From: JACZQZ01 sp046756945
GTDB taxonomy: Bacteria > Pseudomonadota > Alphaproteobacteria > Rhodospirillales > 2-02-FULL-58-16
Reading direction: 5' to 3'
Length of the DNA stretch: 10,091 bases
NCBI GenBank assembly: GCA_046756945.1
Contig: JBHHXI010000112.1
Location: 1 to 10,091, forward strand
The translations under genes were made by a program, and so were the position numbers. Positions 1 to 7,492 of this stretch are shown here, in pieces. The number at the start of each line of letters is the position of its first letter. Positions within the stretch are counted from its first letter, which is position 1. The notes under the pieces are model-generated. The model saw only the letters and a program-made list of their open reading frames with translations, searched no databases and was not told where the DNA came from.

Positions 1-1121
1 CCGCAGTTCTTGTTGACCATGGACAGCACCCGCTGGGCCAGGTTGCCCAGGTCGTTGGCCAGGTCCCCGTTCAGGCGTCCGATCATGGCCCGGTGCGAGA
101 AATCGCCGTCGTTGCCGAACGGCACCTCGCGCAGGAGGAAATAGCGCACCGGATCGACCCCGTAGGTCTCGACCAGCGCCACGGGGTCGATGATGTTGCC
201 AACCGACTTGGAGATCTTCTGTCCCTCGTTGGTCCACCAGCCGTGGGCAAAGACCCGTTTCGGCGGCTCCAGGTCCGCCGCCATCAGGAAGGCCGGCCAA
301 TAGACCGCGTGAAAGCGCACGATGTCCTTGCCCACCATGTGCAGGTCGGCCGGCCAATAGGCGGCATATTCGCCGCTTTCGGTCTCCGGATAGCCGACGC
401 CGGTGATGTAGTTGGTAAGCGCGTCCAGCCACACGTACATGATGTGGGCGTCGTCGCCGGGAACGGGAATGCCCCAGCGGAAGCTGGTGCGCGAGACCGA
501 AAGGTCCTGCAGGCCGCCCTTGACGAAGCTCACGACTTCGTTGCGCCGGGTCTTGGGCAGGACGAAACCCGGGTTTCGCCGGTAGAACTCCAGCAACGGT
601 TCCTGCCACGCCGACAGCCGGAAGAAATAGCTGGGTTCCTCCACCCATTCCACTTCGGCGCCCGAAGGCGCGAGCTTCTTGCCGTCGGGTCCGATGGTCA
701 ATTCGCTCTCGCCATGGAATGCCTCGTGCCGCACGTCATACCAGCCGGCGTAGGTACCGAGGTAGATTTGCCCCCGGTCTTCCAGCCGCCGCCAAATGTC
801 CTGACAGGCGCGCACATGCCGCTGCTCGGTGGTGCGGATGAAGTCGTCATGGCTGAAATGCATGAAATCCGCCAGATCGCGGAAATTCTGCGATATCTTG
901 TCGGTGAAAGCCTGCGGTTCCATACCCGCCGCGGCCGCCGACGTCTCCACCTTCTGGCCGTGTTCGTCGGTACCGGTCAGAAACTTCACGTCGTATCCGT
1001 CCAGGCGCTTGAAGCGGGCCAGCACATCACAGGCAAGGGTCGTGTAGGCGTGCCCGATGTGGGGCACGTCGTTCACGTAATAGATGGGCGTGGTGACGTA
1101 AAAACGCTTGCGCGCCGGCAT
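1..1121 (-). CDS. metG: Methionyl-tRNA synthetase, N-terminal 373 residues (C-terminus outside window)
   Basis: Charges tRNA-Met with methionine in the cytoplasm (class I aminoacyl-tRNA synthetase). The visible part begins MPARKRFYVTTPIYYVNDVP and carries the ATP-binding HIGH motif (PHIGH, residues 20-24) and the KMSKS-type loop as KISKS (302-306), preceded by HGWWTNEGQ. The zinc-knuckle region reads YAGWYDVRHEAF with no Cys pairs, so this is the short zinc-less type, not the E. coli type. The Rossmann catalytic domain is essentially complete. Most of the helical anticodon-binding domain lies beyond position 1; family length is usually about 510-520 aa. The ATG at 1119-1121 is chosen because AGGAGA lies 8 nt upstream. 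It is the last visible gene of the minus-strand cluster, 49 nt after holB. Identification is secure; the gene is incomplete only because of the window edge. Confidence 0.97.
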   Translation of the reverse strand, partial: MPARKRFYVTTPIYYVNDVPHIGHAYTTLACDVLARFKRLDGYDVKFLTGTDEHGQKVETSAAAAGMEPQAFTDKISQNFRDLADFMHFSHDDFIRTTEQRHVRACQDIWRRLEDRGQIYLGTYAGWYDVRHEAFHGESELTIGPDGKKLAPSGAEVEWVEEPSYFFRLSAWQEPLLEFYRRNPGFVLPKTRRNEVVSFVKGGLQDLSVSRTSFRWGIPVPGDDAHIMYVWLDALTNYITGVGYPETESGEYAAYWPADLHMVGKDIVRFHAVYWPAFLMAADLEPPKRVFAHGWWTNEGQKISKSVGNIIDPVALVETYGVDPVRYFLLREVPFGNDGDFSHRAMIGRLNGDLANDLGNLAQRVLSMVNKNC

Positions 1122-1170
1122 CGCGGCTGTCTCCTGCAGAGTTTTTCCTAATGGACGCAGCGGATGGAGA

Positions 1171-2334
1171 TCAAGGACGGACAGCGCTGTCGAGGGCGAG
1201 AAAAACGTTGAGAACCACCTGCTTGCGCTCCAGGCCGGACTCATCGGCCTGGGCCAGCAGGCGGTTGGTCTTTTCCCACACCTCCAGCCATCGATCAAGG
1301 CCGCCGGCCCGGAAAAGCCGTTCGATCAGCGCCCGCTCGCGGCCCGGCATCCCTTCCCCGGCGCCCTTGCCCCCCCGCGCGCCGAACAGGATCAGCCGCC
1401 CCAGCCACCAGCGCAACAGATCGCCGACGACGCGGAAGGCGTCGTCGGCGCCCGGCCTGGCGACCCGGTCGCCGAAGGCATGGGCGCCGGGAACGTCCAG
1501 CCCGGGCAGGGTTTCCAGCAGGTCCACCAGGTCCCGGTAGAGGTCCAGGCCGCCGTCGGCGGCCAGGGCCAGGGCCCGCCCGACGCTCCCTTCCGCCAGC
1601 CGGGCCAGCTCGGCCGCGTCCTCGGCGCCCAGGCCGGGCCGGTATTTGCAGGCGAGCGACGCCACCACGTCGTCTGCGAGGGGCTTGAGGACCAGCCTGC
1701 GGCAGCGCGAGCGGATGGTCGGCAGCAGGCGGCCCGGGCCATGGCTGACCAACAGCAGCACGGCGCGCCGGGGCGGCTCCTCCAGGACCTTGAGCACGGC
1801 GTTGGCGGCGTTGCGGTTCATCTCGTCGGCGCTGTCGATGACGACGACGCGCCAGCCCCCCTCGGCGGCGGTCAGGCCGAGGAAGGCGCCGACGGCGCGC
1901 ACGTCGTCGACGACGATCTCGGTGCGCAGCCGCCCCTTCTTGTCGTCCCAGCCCCGCTCCACGGTCTTGAGGTCGGCGTGGCCGCCGGCGGCGGCGCGGC
2001 GAAACACCGGCAGGTCCGGGGCGACGTACAGGCTGTCGGGCGGGGGTTCGGCGAACAGGGTGCCGGCGTCCCCTCCCCCCCGCGCCAGGAGGAAGCGGGC
2101 GAAGCGGAACGCCAGCGTCGCCTTGCCGATGCCCCTGGGCCCCGAGATCAGCCAGGCATGGGCCAGCCGCCCGGCGTTGAAGGCCTCCAGCAGGACGCTC
2201 TCGGCCGCGGCGTGGCCGAGCAGATCGGGGTTTTCGCGCGGCGGCGGCGGCTCGTCTTCACCGGACGGCCCGCCGCCCGTAGGCTTTGGGCCGCAGGGCG
2301 GGGCGTCCCCCGGCAGGGTCCGCTCGGGGCTCAC
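1171..2334 (-). CDS. holB: DNA polymerase III subunit delta' (clamp loader)
   Basis: Delta' is a structural subunit of the clamp-loader complex that places the beta clamp on DNA. The 387-aa product has an AAA+ fold: Walker A-like GPRGIGKAT (65-73), a Walker B-position strand VVVIDSADEMN (163-173) and the SRC motif (209-211) within IRSRC. LEEPP (184-188) is also typical of the family. The four-Cys zinc module of E. coli delta' is not seen. I chose the GTG at 2332-2334 because it overlaps the tmk stop (GTGA, 4 nt), which suggests translational coupling. The frame stays open further upstream, but that stretch lies opposite-frame to tmk and looks non-coding. Residues 10-35 form a Pro/Gly-rich leader before the conserved domain, so the true start could be slightly later. 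Pairing of holB directly after tmk is a classic bacterial arrangement. Confidence 0.93.
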   Translation of the reverse strand: MSPERTLPGDAPPCGPKPTGGGPSGEDEPPPPRENPDLLGHAAAESVLLEAFNAGRLAHAWLISGPRGIGKATLAFRFARFLLARGGGDAGTLFAEPPPDSLYVAPDLPVFRRAAAGGHADLKTVERGWDDKKGRLRTEIVVDDVRAVGAFLGLTAAEGGWRVVVIDSADEMNRNAANAVLKVLEEPPRRAVLLLVSHGPGRLLPTIRSRCRRLVLKPLADDVVASLACKYRPGLGAEDAAELARLAEGSVGRALALAADGGLDLYRDLVDLLETLPGLDVPGAHAFGDRVARPGADDAFRVVGDLLRWWLGRLILFGARGGKGAGEGMPGRERALIERLFRAGGLDRWLEVWEKTNRLLAQADESGLERKQVVLNVFLALDSAVRP

Positions 2335-2969
2335 GCCGCCATCCCGCCCAGGCGTTTTCGGACGAGGGAGCGGATCGCCTTTTGCACGTCGTCGACCGGT
2401 TGCGCGGCGTCGACCACGGCGCAGCGCTCGGGGGCGCGCCGGGCGATGTCCAGGAAACCGTCGCGTACGCGGCCATGGAAATCCCGGTCCATGCGTTCGT
2501 AGCGGTCCTCGCGCCCGGCATTGGCCGCCGCCCGCTCCAGGCCGGCGTCCGCGGGCAGGTCGAGGATCACCGTCAGATCGGGGGCGAAATCGCCGACCAC
2601 CAACGCATGGAGCCCGGCGATCGCGTCGCGCCCCAGTTCCAGGCCGTACCCCTGGTAGGCCATGGTCGAATCGGCGAAGCGGTCGCACACCACCCAGCGC
2701 CCGGCGTCGAGCGCCGGAAAGATCGTGTGCACGAGATGCTGGCGCCGGGCCGCGAAATGGAGCAAGGCCTCGGTGACGGGCTCCCAGCGGGATACGCCGC
2801 CTTCTACTAGTAGAGCTCGGATTTCCTCGGCGCCCGGCGCCCCTCCGGGCTCGCGGGTGACGACGACATCGATCCCGGCCTCGCGCAGGCCCTCGGCAAG
2901 CAACGCCGCCTGGGTCGACTTGCCGGCGCCGTCGCCGCCTTCGAGCGTGATGAATTTCCCCCGTGCCAC
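2331..2969 (-). CDS. tmk: Thymidylate kinase (dTMP kinase)
   Basis: Phosphorylates dTMP to dTDP with ATP, an essential step in dTTP synthesis. The 212-aa product has the usual length. Visible motifs are the P-loop GGDGAGKST (11-19), TREPGG (38-43, dTMP binding), the CDRF form of the DR(Y/F) motif (95-98) followed by ADSTMAYQG, and an Arg-rich LID segment AGREDRYERMD (151-161). The start is a GTG (2967-2969) only 7 nt after the dacA stop, with no clear Shine-Dalgarno sequence, so translation probably depends on coupling to dacA. The protein aligns with the family from the first residues (GKFITLEGGDG), which supports this start. Its stop overlaps the holB start. The function is certain from the motifs. 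Confidence 0.97.
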   Translation of the reverse strand: MARGKFITLEGGDGAGKSTQAALLAEGLREAGIDVVVTREPGGAPGAEEIRALLVEGGVSRWEPVTEALLHFAARRQHLVHTIFPALDAGRWVVCDRFADSTMAYQGYGLELGRDAIAGLHALVVGDFAPDLTVILDLPADAGLERAAANAGREDRYERMDRDFHGRVRDGFLDIARRAPERCAVVDAAQPVDDVQKAIRSLVRKRLGGMAA

Positions 2970-2976
2970 GGTAGTA

Positions 2977-4191
2977 CTAACGGGCGGCCGTCTGGCCGGT
3001 CACGGCACCGCCCCACAGGATGTATTTCAGCGCCGCCCCGAGCCGCCCCAGGAGGCCCTTGCGTTCGACCTCGGCGCCGGCGACCAGGGGCACCTGTACC
3101 GTTTCCTCGCCTCCCTCGCCCGGCACCGTGACAACCAGCCTGGCGACCTCCGTGCCCATGGCGACGGGGGCCGGAATGGGCCCCTCGAAGACCGCCTTCA
3201 CCTTCATCTTGGGGCGGGCCTTGCGGGCCAGGGTAATCATCAGGTCCTTGTCGATGACCAGCGGCACCGTGGCGTCCTTGCCGAGCCAGACGTCGGCGTC
3301 GGCCACCCTGTCGCCGGCCTTGAACAGGGTGTAGTTCTGGAACTCGCGGAACCCCCACTCGAGCAGGCGTTTCGGTTCCCGGGACCGGGCCTTCTTGGTG
3401 GGCAGCCCGTTGACCACCAGGATCAGGCGCCGGTCGCCGCGCTTGACGGTGCCCGCGAGCCCGTAGCCCGACTTTACCGTATGGCCGGTCTTCAGGCCGT
3501 CCGCTCCCATGTCCTTGTAGAGAAGCGGGTTGCGGTTGATCTGGCGAATGCCGTTGTAGGTGAAGTTCCGTTCCGAATAGTAGTGGTAGAACTCCGGAAA
3601 GTCCTCGATCGTGCGCCTGGCCAGGATGGCGAGGTCCCGTACGCTCATGACATGGCCCGGATCGGGCCAGCCGGTCGCGTTCCTGAAGACGCTGTTCTGC
3701 AGTCCCATTTGCTCGCCGCGCCGGGTCATCTCCTCGGCGAACGCCTGTTCGCTTCCCGCCAGGGCCTCGGCGATCACGATGCAGGCGTCGTTGCCCGACT
3801 GGACGATGATGCCTTGCAGGAGGTCCTCCACCCGGACCCGTTTGCCGGGGTCCAGGAACATGGTCGAGCTGCCGCTTTTTGCGCCGCCCTTGCGCCATGC
3901 CGTCTCGCTGACCAGGAAGGTGTCGTCCAGGGACAGGCGGCCGTCGCGCAGCCGCTCGAATACCAAATACGCGGTCATCAGCTTGCTCATGGACGCGGGC
4001 GGTGCGGGCTCGTCGGCGTTCTTTTCGAACAACACCGCCCCCGTCGTCATGTCCACGAGGATGGCCTGGCGGGCGACGACCTCGATGGCCGCCGCCGGCG
4101 GGGCGAAGGCAGCCCAGGCGGTGATCAGGCAGAGAAAACCGGCCAGCATGCCAAGGCGGCGGACTGGCATCATCGATCGCGCAAAATTCAT
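2977..4191 (-). CDS. dacA: D-alanyl-D-alanine carboxypeptidase (PBP5/DacA family)
   Basis: Low-molecular-weight penicillin-binding protein that trims the terminal D-Ala from peptidoglycan pentapeptides in the periplasm. The 404-aa product begins with a signal peptide (hydrophobic core about 13-30, likely cleavage near AAA-IEVV, residue 35/36). It shows all three catalytic motifs: SxxK as SMSK (67-70), SxN as SGN (132-134) and KTG (234-236). The peptidase S11 domain is followed by a PBP5-type beta-rich C-terminal domain (about 295-380). A short hydrophobic or amphipathic tail (LLGRLGAALKYILWGG) would anchor it to the inner membrane. The ATG at 4189-4191 has only a weak GGGA upstream; in-frame ATGs at codons 7 and 8 are alternatives. 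It lies 151 nt after rlpA, across a hairpin, and 7 nt before tmk. Family is certain; which paralogue (dacA, dacC or dacF) is less so. Confidence 0.95.
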   Translation of the reverse strand: MNFARSMMPVRRLGMLAGFLCLITAWAAFAPPAAAIEVVARQAILVDMTTGAVLFEKNADEPAPPASMSKLMTAYLVFERLRDGRLSLDDTFLVSETAWRKGGAKSGSSTMFLDPGKRVRVEDLLQGIIVQSGNDACIVIAEALAGSEQAFAEEMTRRGEQMGLQNSVFRNATGWPDPGHVMSVRDLAILARRTIEDFPEFYHYYSERNFTYNGIRQINRNPLLYKDMGADGLKTGHTVKSGYGLAGTVKRGDRRLILVVNGLPTKKARSREPKRLLEWGFREFQNYTLFKAGDRVADADVWLGKDATVPLVIDKDLMITLARKARPKMKVKAVFEGPIPAPVAMGTEVARLVVTVPGEGGEETVQVPLVAGAEVERKGLLGRLGAALKYILWGGAVTGQTAAR

Positions 4192-4288
4192 GGTTCCCGT
4201 TTCACCCTGTTGGTGTTCTTGCGTCCCCCTGCCCTGGTGGCGCCGGGCGCCTCCCGGCCGTGGATGCCCAGGGTATGCGTTCTCACCT

Positions 4289-4328
4289 GCCCGTCAATCG
4301 GGCGAAACCCGGCTCACCCGGTTTTCGC
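4289..4328 (-). terminator. Hairpins in the rlpA-dacA gap (possible terminator or attenuator)
   Basis: Just downstream of the rlpA stop lies an inverted repeat with 11-nt arms (4302-4312 and 4318-4328), one mismatch and a 5-nt loop. A second, smaller hairpin, GCCCG-TCAAT-CGGGC (4289-4303), shares two bases with it, so the two could be alternatives. No T-run follows on the minus strand, so this is not a canonical Rho-independent terminator. It may partly separate dacA expression from rlpA, protect the mRNA 3' end, or have no role. The pairing is read directly from the sequence; the function is inference. Confidence 0.4.
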
Positions 4329-4342
4329 ACCCCGGAGAGGAC

Positions 4343-5347
4343 TCAATCGACGATGATCCGGGCGTCCGGATATCCCGCGTCGATCACCCACCTCAGAATC
4401 CGGTCGGCGTCGGTCACGCTGGCCAGGGGCCCGGCGCGGACGCGGAACAGATCCCTCCCGTTGACCAGCACCGACGTCACCTTCACCGGCCCCAGGTTGA
4501 CCAGCCTGGCGCGCACCCGGTTGGCGTTGTCAAACTGGGCGAAGGCCCCGGCCTGGACGAAAACCCCGGTCGGACGCACGGGCACGACCGACACCACCCC
4601 CAGCCCCGGCCCCCGCCCGGACCCGGACAACTCCGGCACCATCCCGTCCACGCCTTCGGCGGGGACGCCGTCCACCCCTTGGCCCGCCGGCGACACCCCG
4701 GCCGGCACCGGGGCAGCCGCCGCTCCCGGCGGCGGCGCCAGGGCGGCGCTGCTGACGGTGGGACTGGGCAGCCGGGCAACGATGATCGGCGTACCGATCT
4801 TTGCCAGGGTCGCCTCGCCCTTCAGGCGCGCCGCCAGGATCCGGCTTTCATTGGCCATGATCTGGACGCGCACGCGGGCCGTGCCATTCCTCTGGAAGCC
4901 GAGGAGCTGCGCCGCCCGCCTGGACACGTCGATGATGCGGCCCCGGGAGAACGGCCCCCGGTCGTTCACCCTGAGGACCATGCTGCGGCCGTTTTCCAGG
5001 TTGGTGACGCGGACCACGCTGGGCAGGGGAAGGGTCCGGTGCGCCGCCGACAACGCATTCATGTCGAAGATCTCGCCGTTGGCCGTGCGGCCGCCGTGGA
5101 ACTTGGAACCGTACCAGGACGCGATGCCGGTTTCGTCGTAGCGGTAGTCCACGGCCGGGTAATACCAGGTGGATTGGATCTGGTACGGACTGCCGATCTT
5201 ATAGGTCGCCGCGGCCGTCGGCGCTTCGTGGACCTCGCCGATCCGCTTGGCCGTATGGGCGATGAGCTGGGTCTCCGCGCAGCCGCCGAGGACCGCCCCG
5301 GCCAGGGCGACCATGAGCCAACGCCTCGCATACAGTTTTATACTCAT
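4343..5347 (-). CDS. rlpA: RlpA septal lipoprotein, probable lytic transglycosylase (DPBB plus SPOR)
   Basis: Outer-membrane lipoprotein family that cleaves denuded glycan strands at the division septum; this activity was shown for Pseudomonas aeruginosa RlpA. From this start the product is 334 aa: a lipoprotein signal with lipobox VLGGC (Cys23); a double-psi beta-barrel (about 73-155) with TGIASWYG, NGEIFDM and VNDRGPF; a Pro/Ala/Gly-rich linker (about 195-258); and a C-terminal SPOR domain (about 260-334, GVFVQAGAF onward) that would bind denuded septal peptidoglycan. Glu92, His103 and Asp129 match the order and spacing of the catalytic residues I recall for the Pseudomonas enzyme. The start at 5347 gives an ideal 22-residue signal peptide but lacks a clear ribosome site. 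Alternatives are ATG 5359, or ATG 5401, which overlaps the mltB stop with GGAG directly abutting the ATG. Confidence 0.93.
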   Translation of the reverse strand: MSIKLYARRWLMVALAGAVLGGCAETQLIAHTAKRIGEVHEAPTAAATYKIGSPYQIQSTWYYPAVDYRYDETGIASWYGSKFHGGRTANGEIFDMNALSAAHRTLPLPSVVRVTNLENGRSMVLRVNDRGPFSRGRIIDVSRRAAQLLGFQRNGTARVRVQIMANESRILAARLKGEATLAKIGTPIIVARLPSPTVSSAALAPPPGAAAAPVPAGVSPAGQGVDGVPAEGVDGMVPELSGSGRGPGLGVVSVVPVRPTGVFVQAGAFAQFDNANRVRARLVNLGPVKVTSVLVNGRDLFRVRAGPLASVTDADRILRWVIDAGYPDARIIVD

Positions 5348-5393
5348 TGCCGCGGCCATCGGTGCCGGGTGATTCCGGGACGGGACGTGCAAT

Positions 5394-6383
5394 TTATCCA
5401 TCTCCTATCTGCTCGGCAAGGGAACCGACGGCGAGCGCGAAGAACGTCGAGCGGTTCCATTTCAGAATGGCGTGGTAATTGTCGTAGACCACGTACGCGG
5501 GGCCGCCGGGTCCATCCGCCAAAACCACCGAGGCCATGAGATCGCGTTTCGGCAGGTCGCCGCCGTCGGCGCGGCGCACGCCGAGGCGTTGCCACTCGCT
5601 CAGGCGCTTGCGTATCTTCAGGCTGGCGAGCCCGGTGTCGAACCCCTTGGGCAGCCGCACCGGCCGCCCCCACGTCTGGTCTCCCTTCCAGCCGACCCGG
5701 GACAGGTAGTTGGCGGCGGAGGCGAAGACGTCGGCCTTGGTATTCCAGATGTCCTTGCGCCCATCGCCGTCATAGTCCACGGCAAAGGTGACGAACGAGG
5801 ACGGCATGAACTGGCTCTGCCCCATGGCGCCGGCCCACGAGCCGACCATGTCGGGCAGGGCGATATGGCCCTGGTCCAGGATCTCCAGGGCATTGAGGAG
5901 CTCACCGCGGAAATAGGCGCTGCGCCGGCCGTCATAGGCAAGTGTCGCCAGCGCCGGAATGACGCGAAACCCGCCGGTGACCTGCCCGAAATCGGTTTCG
6001 ATGCCCCAGAAAGCGACCAGAAAGCGCGGCTGCACGCCGTACTTGCGGCCGATTTCCTCGAGCAGCGCCCGGTTCTCGCGCAGCCTCTGTCTCCCCTTCT
6101 CCACCCGGGCCCGTGGCACCACGCGGTCCATGTACTGGCGGAAGGTCAGGGTGAACTCGGGCTGCTTGCGGTCCAGCTCGACGACCCGCGCGATGGGTTC
6201 GAGACCGTTCAGCGCCGCATCCAGGGTGGCACTGTGGATGCCCCGCTGGGCGGCTTCCTGGCGCAGGCCATCGACCCATTGGGCAAAGGACGGGGTGCCG
6301 GCGAGCGCCGGGACGCCGAGAAGCAGGGCGCCGGCGAGGACGCCCCAACACACGCTCCGTTCCCAAACGCGGAATCTTGTCAT
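5394..6383 (-). CDS. mltB: Lytic murein transglycosylase, MltB type
   Basis: Cleaves peptidoglycan glycan strands to 1,6-anhydro-muropeptides in the periplasm. The 329-aa product has a signal peptide (core about 10-27, cleavage near PALAG, 25-29) without a lipobox, so it looks soluble, unlike lipidated E. coli MltB. The SLT family 3 domain covers most of the rest. The catalytic Glu is Glu129 in FWGIETDFG, followed by the family signature GSWAGAMGQSQFMPSSF (181-197) and an EF-hand-like Asp-rich loop DYDGDGRKDIW (203-213), known in MltB/Slt35 as a calcium site. The ATG at 6381-6383 has AAGGAA 6 nt upstream. It follows the DUF218 gene by 41 nt and its stop meets the start region of rlpA. A perfect TTGACA lies on the minus strand at 6423-6428 but has no convincing -10 partner. 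No C-terminal peptidoglycan-binding domain is visible. Confidence 0.94.
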   Translation of the reverse strand: MTRFRVWERSVCWGVLAGALLLGVPALAGTPSFAQWVDGLRQEAAQRGIHSATLDAALNGLEPIARVVELDRKQPEFTLTFRQYMDRVVPRARVEKGRQRLRENRALLEEIGRKYGVQPRFLVAFWGIETDFGQVTGGFRVIPALATLAYDGRRSAYFRGELLNALEILDQGHIALPDMVGSWAGAMGQSQFMPSSFVTFAVDYDGDGRKDIWNTKADVFASAANYLSRVGWKGDQTWGRPVRLPKGFDTGLASLKIRKRLSEWQRLGVRRADGGDLPKRDLMASVVLADGPGGPAYVVYDNYHAILKWNRSTFFALAVGSLAEQIGDG

Positions 6384-6424
6384 CGTCCGTTCCTTCTGCC
6401 ACACGGCGGCCACCGGGGCAATTG

Positions 6425-7222
6425 TCAAACTTCCGGCGCCGGAAAGAAGGTGTCTGTTTTTCCGGTCAGCCAATAGAACGCCAGGCCCAGCCATTCGTGC
6501 AGGCCGCTTGCGAAGGCGTTGATACCACCGGCGAAGTCGAAGGCCAGTGCGAACGTCTCGTCGCCCTCGAAATTGAAATCCACGGGATAGGGTATCACGC
6601 GCCACCCCACCCGGCGGAAACAACCGACGGCGCGGGGCATGTGGAAGGCCGAGGTGATGAGAACCCACCTTTCCCCCGGCCTGGGCCCGACCAGCCCGAA
6701 GGTGGCGACGGCATTTTCGTAGGTGTTGCGGGATTGGTTTTCGAACACGACGCGGTCCGCGTCCAACCCAAGAACGTCGAAAAAGGGGCGCAGCGCGTCG
6801 GCCTCCTTCACCCCCTGGCGGAGAATATCTCCGGAGCCCCCGGTGAATACCAGCCTGGCGTCCGGGTAGCGGCGCGCCAGGGCGGCGAACTCGGTCAGCC
6901 TTTCGGCGGTCCCGGTCAGGGCCACCTGGCCCCGCGCCACGGTCACGAACTGGTCGACGACGCCGCCCAGCGCGATGATCCCGTCGATCCGTTCGGGCAG
7001 GTCGCCGGCCACCGGAAAGCGGTTCTCCAGGGGAAGATAAAGCCTGGTGCCCAGCGGCAGGGTCGCCATGGCGAGGCCGGCGAGGCCGGCCAGGCTCACC
7101 AGCCACCGCCCGGCGCGGCGCCACCGGGTCCACAGCAGCCATACGCCGAGGCCGAGCACGATCAGCAGCAGGTTGCCGGGATTGACGATGAACCATACGA
7201 CCTTGGAAACGAGGAAAAACAT
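6425..7222 (-). CDS. DUF218 / YdcF-ElyC family inner-membrane protein
   Basis: Member of the DUF218 family, which includes E. coli ElyC, an envelope-biogenesis factor of unclear biochemistry linked to peptidoglycan and lipid-carrier metabolism. The 265-aa length fits ElyC-like proteins. Two N-terminal hydrophobic segments (about 4-31 and 40-57) flank a basic patch (WTRWRRAGRW) and precede the globular domain. Family motifs are IIALGG (82-87), VFTGGSGD (125-132), ENQSRNTYENA (161-171) and LITSAFHMPRA (188-198). The ATG at 7220-7222 starts the protein at the first membrane segment. The frame is open to 7324, but the extra residues are low-complexity. A GGGGA lies about 12 nt upstream, a weak site. 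It is first in the minus-strand cluster, directly before mltB and rlpA, which supports a cell-wall role. Family assignment is firm; elyC orthology is inference. Confidence 0.88.
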   Translation of the reverse strand: MFFLVSKVVWFIVNPGNLLLIVLGLGVWLLWTRWRRAGRWLVSLAGLAGLAMATLPLGTRLYLPLENRFPVAGDLPERIDGIIALGGVVDQFVTVARGQVALTGTAERLTEFAALARRYPDARLVFTGGSGDILRQGVKEADALRPFFDVLGLDADRVVFENQSRNTYENAVATFGLVGPRPGERWVLITSAFHMPRAVGCFRRVGWRVIPYPVDFNFEGDETFALAFDFAGGINAFASGLHEWLGLAFYWLTGKTDTFFPAPEV

Positions 7223-7492
7223 GTCTGAGTGGCATCCCCGGGAGCCGGGCACGCCGGCCCCCGCGGCACCGCGGCCCGGTCCTGCCCCGAACGAACATCG
7301 CCGGCCCTTTGGCGGCGCCGACATTTTGACCGGACGGTGGTTAACCGGCTGTTAAAGACGCCGCGATGGAGCGCGCGGGCCGCACGCCGGCGTGCCGGCC
7401 CCGGATTATGTTGACTGCCGGAGAGCGCCCGGGGATTCTAATATTCGGCGCGGGGCGTTCATGCCGCCGTGGGGATGGCGAAAGGGTGGGGA
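7223..7492. promoter_or_regulatory. Divergent intergenic region between the DUF218 and methyltransferase genes
   Basis: This 270-nt stretch separates divergent genes and should hold promoters for both. On the plus strand TTGACC (7326-7331) is followed after 18 nt by TGTTAA (7350-7355), a weak sigma70-like pair. An 8-bp palindrome GGTTAACC (7339-7346) lies in the spacer and could be an operator, but it is too short to be sure. On the minus strand TTAACA (complement of 7350-7355) resembles a -35 box but has no well-spaced -10. No small gene or RNA is recognised here. Confidence 0.3.

Noticed and set aside
93..1151. Long plus-strand open frame (352 codons) opposite metG
   Set aside because: It lies antisense to a clear MetG with HIGH and KISKS motifs. 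Stops are rare in antisense frames at this GC content, and the translation shows no family motif.
1108..2502. 464-codon plus-strand open frame opposite holB and the 3' part of tmk
   Set aside because: Low-complexity Gly/Ala/Gln/Pro translation, antisense to a motif-bearing holB; a GC-driven shadow.
2662..4356. 564-codon plus-strand open frame opposite dacA and tmk
   Set aside because: Antisense to two genes with complete catalytic motifs; no recognisable domain in the translation.
3611..5539. 642-codon plus-strand open frame opposite rlpA and dacA, crossing their gap
   Set aside because: It passes over several real genes and an intergenic gap without domain content; its Arg/Pro/Ser-rich composition is typical of shadow frames.
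6423..6428. Perfect TTGACA on the minus strand as an mltB promoter
   Set aside because: No -10-like hexamer is found at 16-19 nt spacing, and it overlaps the DUF218 stop codon, so it is not supported alone.
6431..6444. Perfect 14-nt palindrome TTCCGGCGCCGGAA at the 3' end of the DUF218 gene as a terminator
   Set aside because: It lies inside the last codons, can form only a 5-bp stem with a 4-nt loop, and is not followed by a proper T-run; mltB follows within 41 nt.
6384..7298. Minus-strand extension of the mltB frame upstream to 7298
   Set aside because: It overlaps the DUF218 gene in another frame. The MltB signal peptide and ribosome site place the start at 6383.
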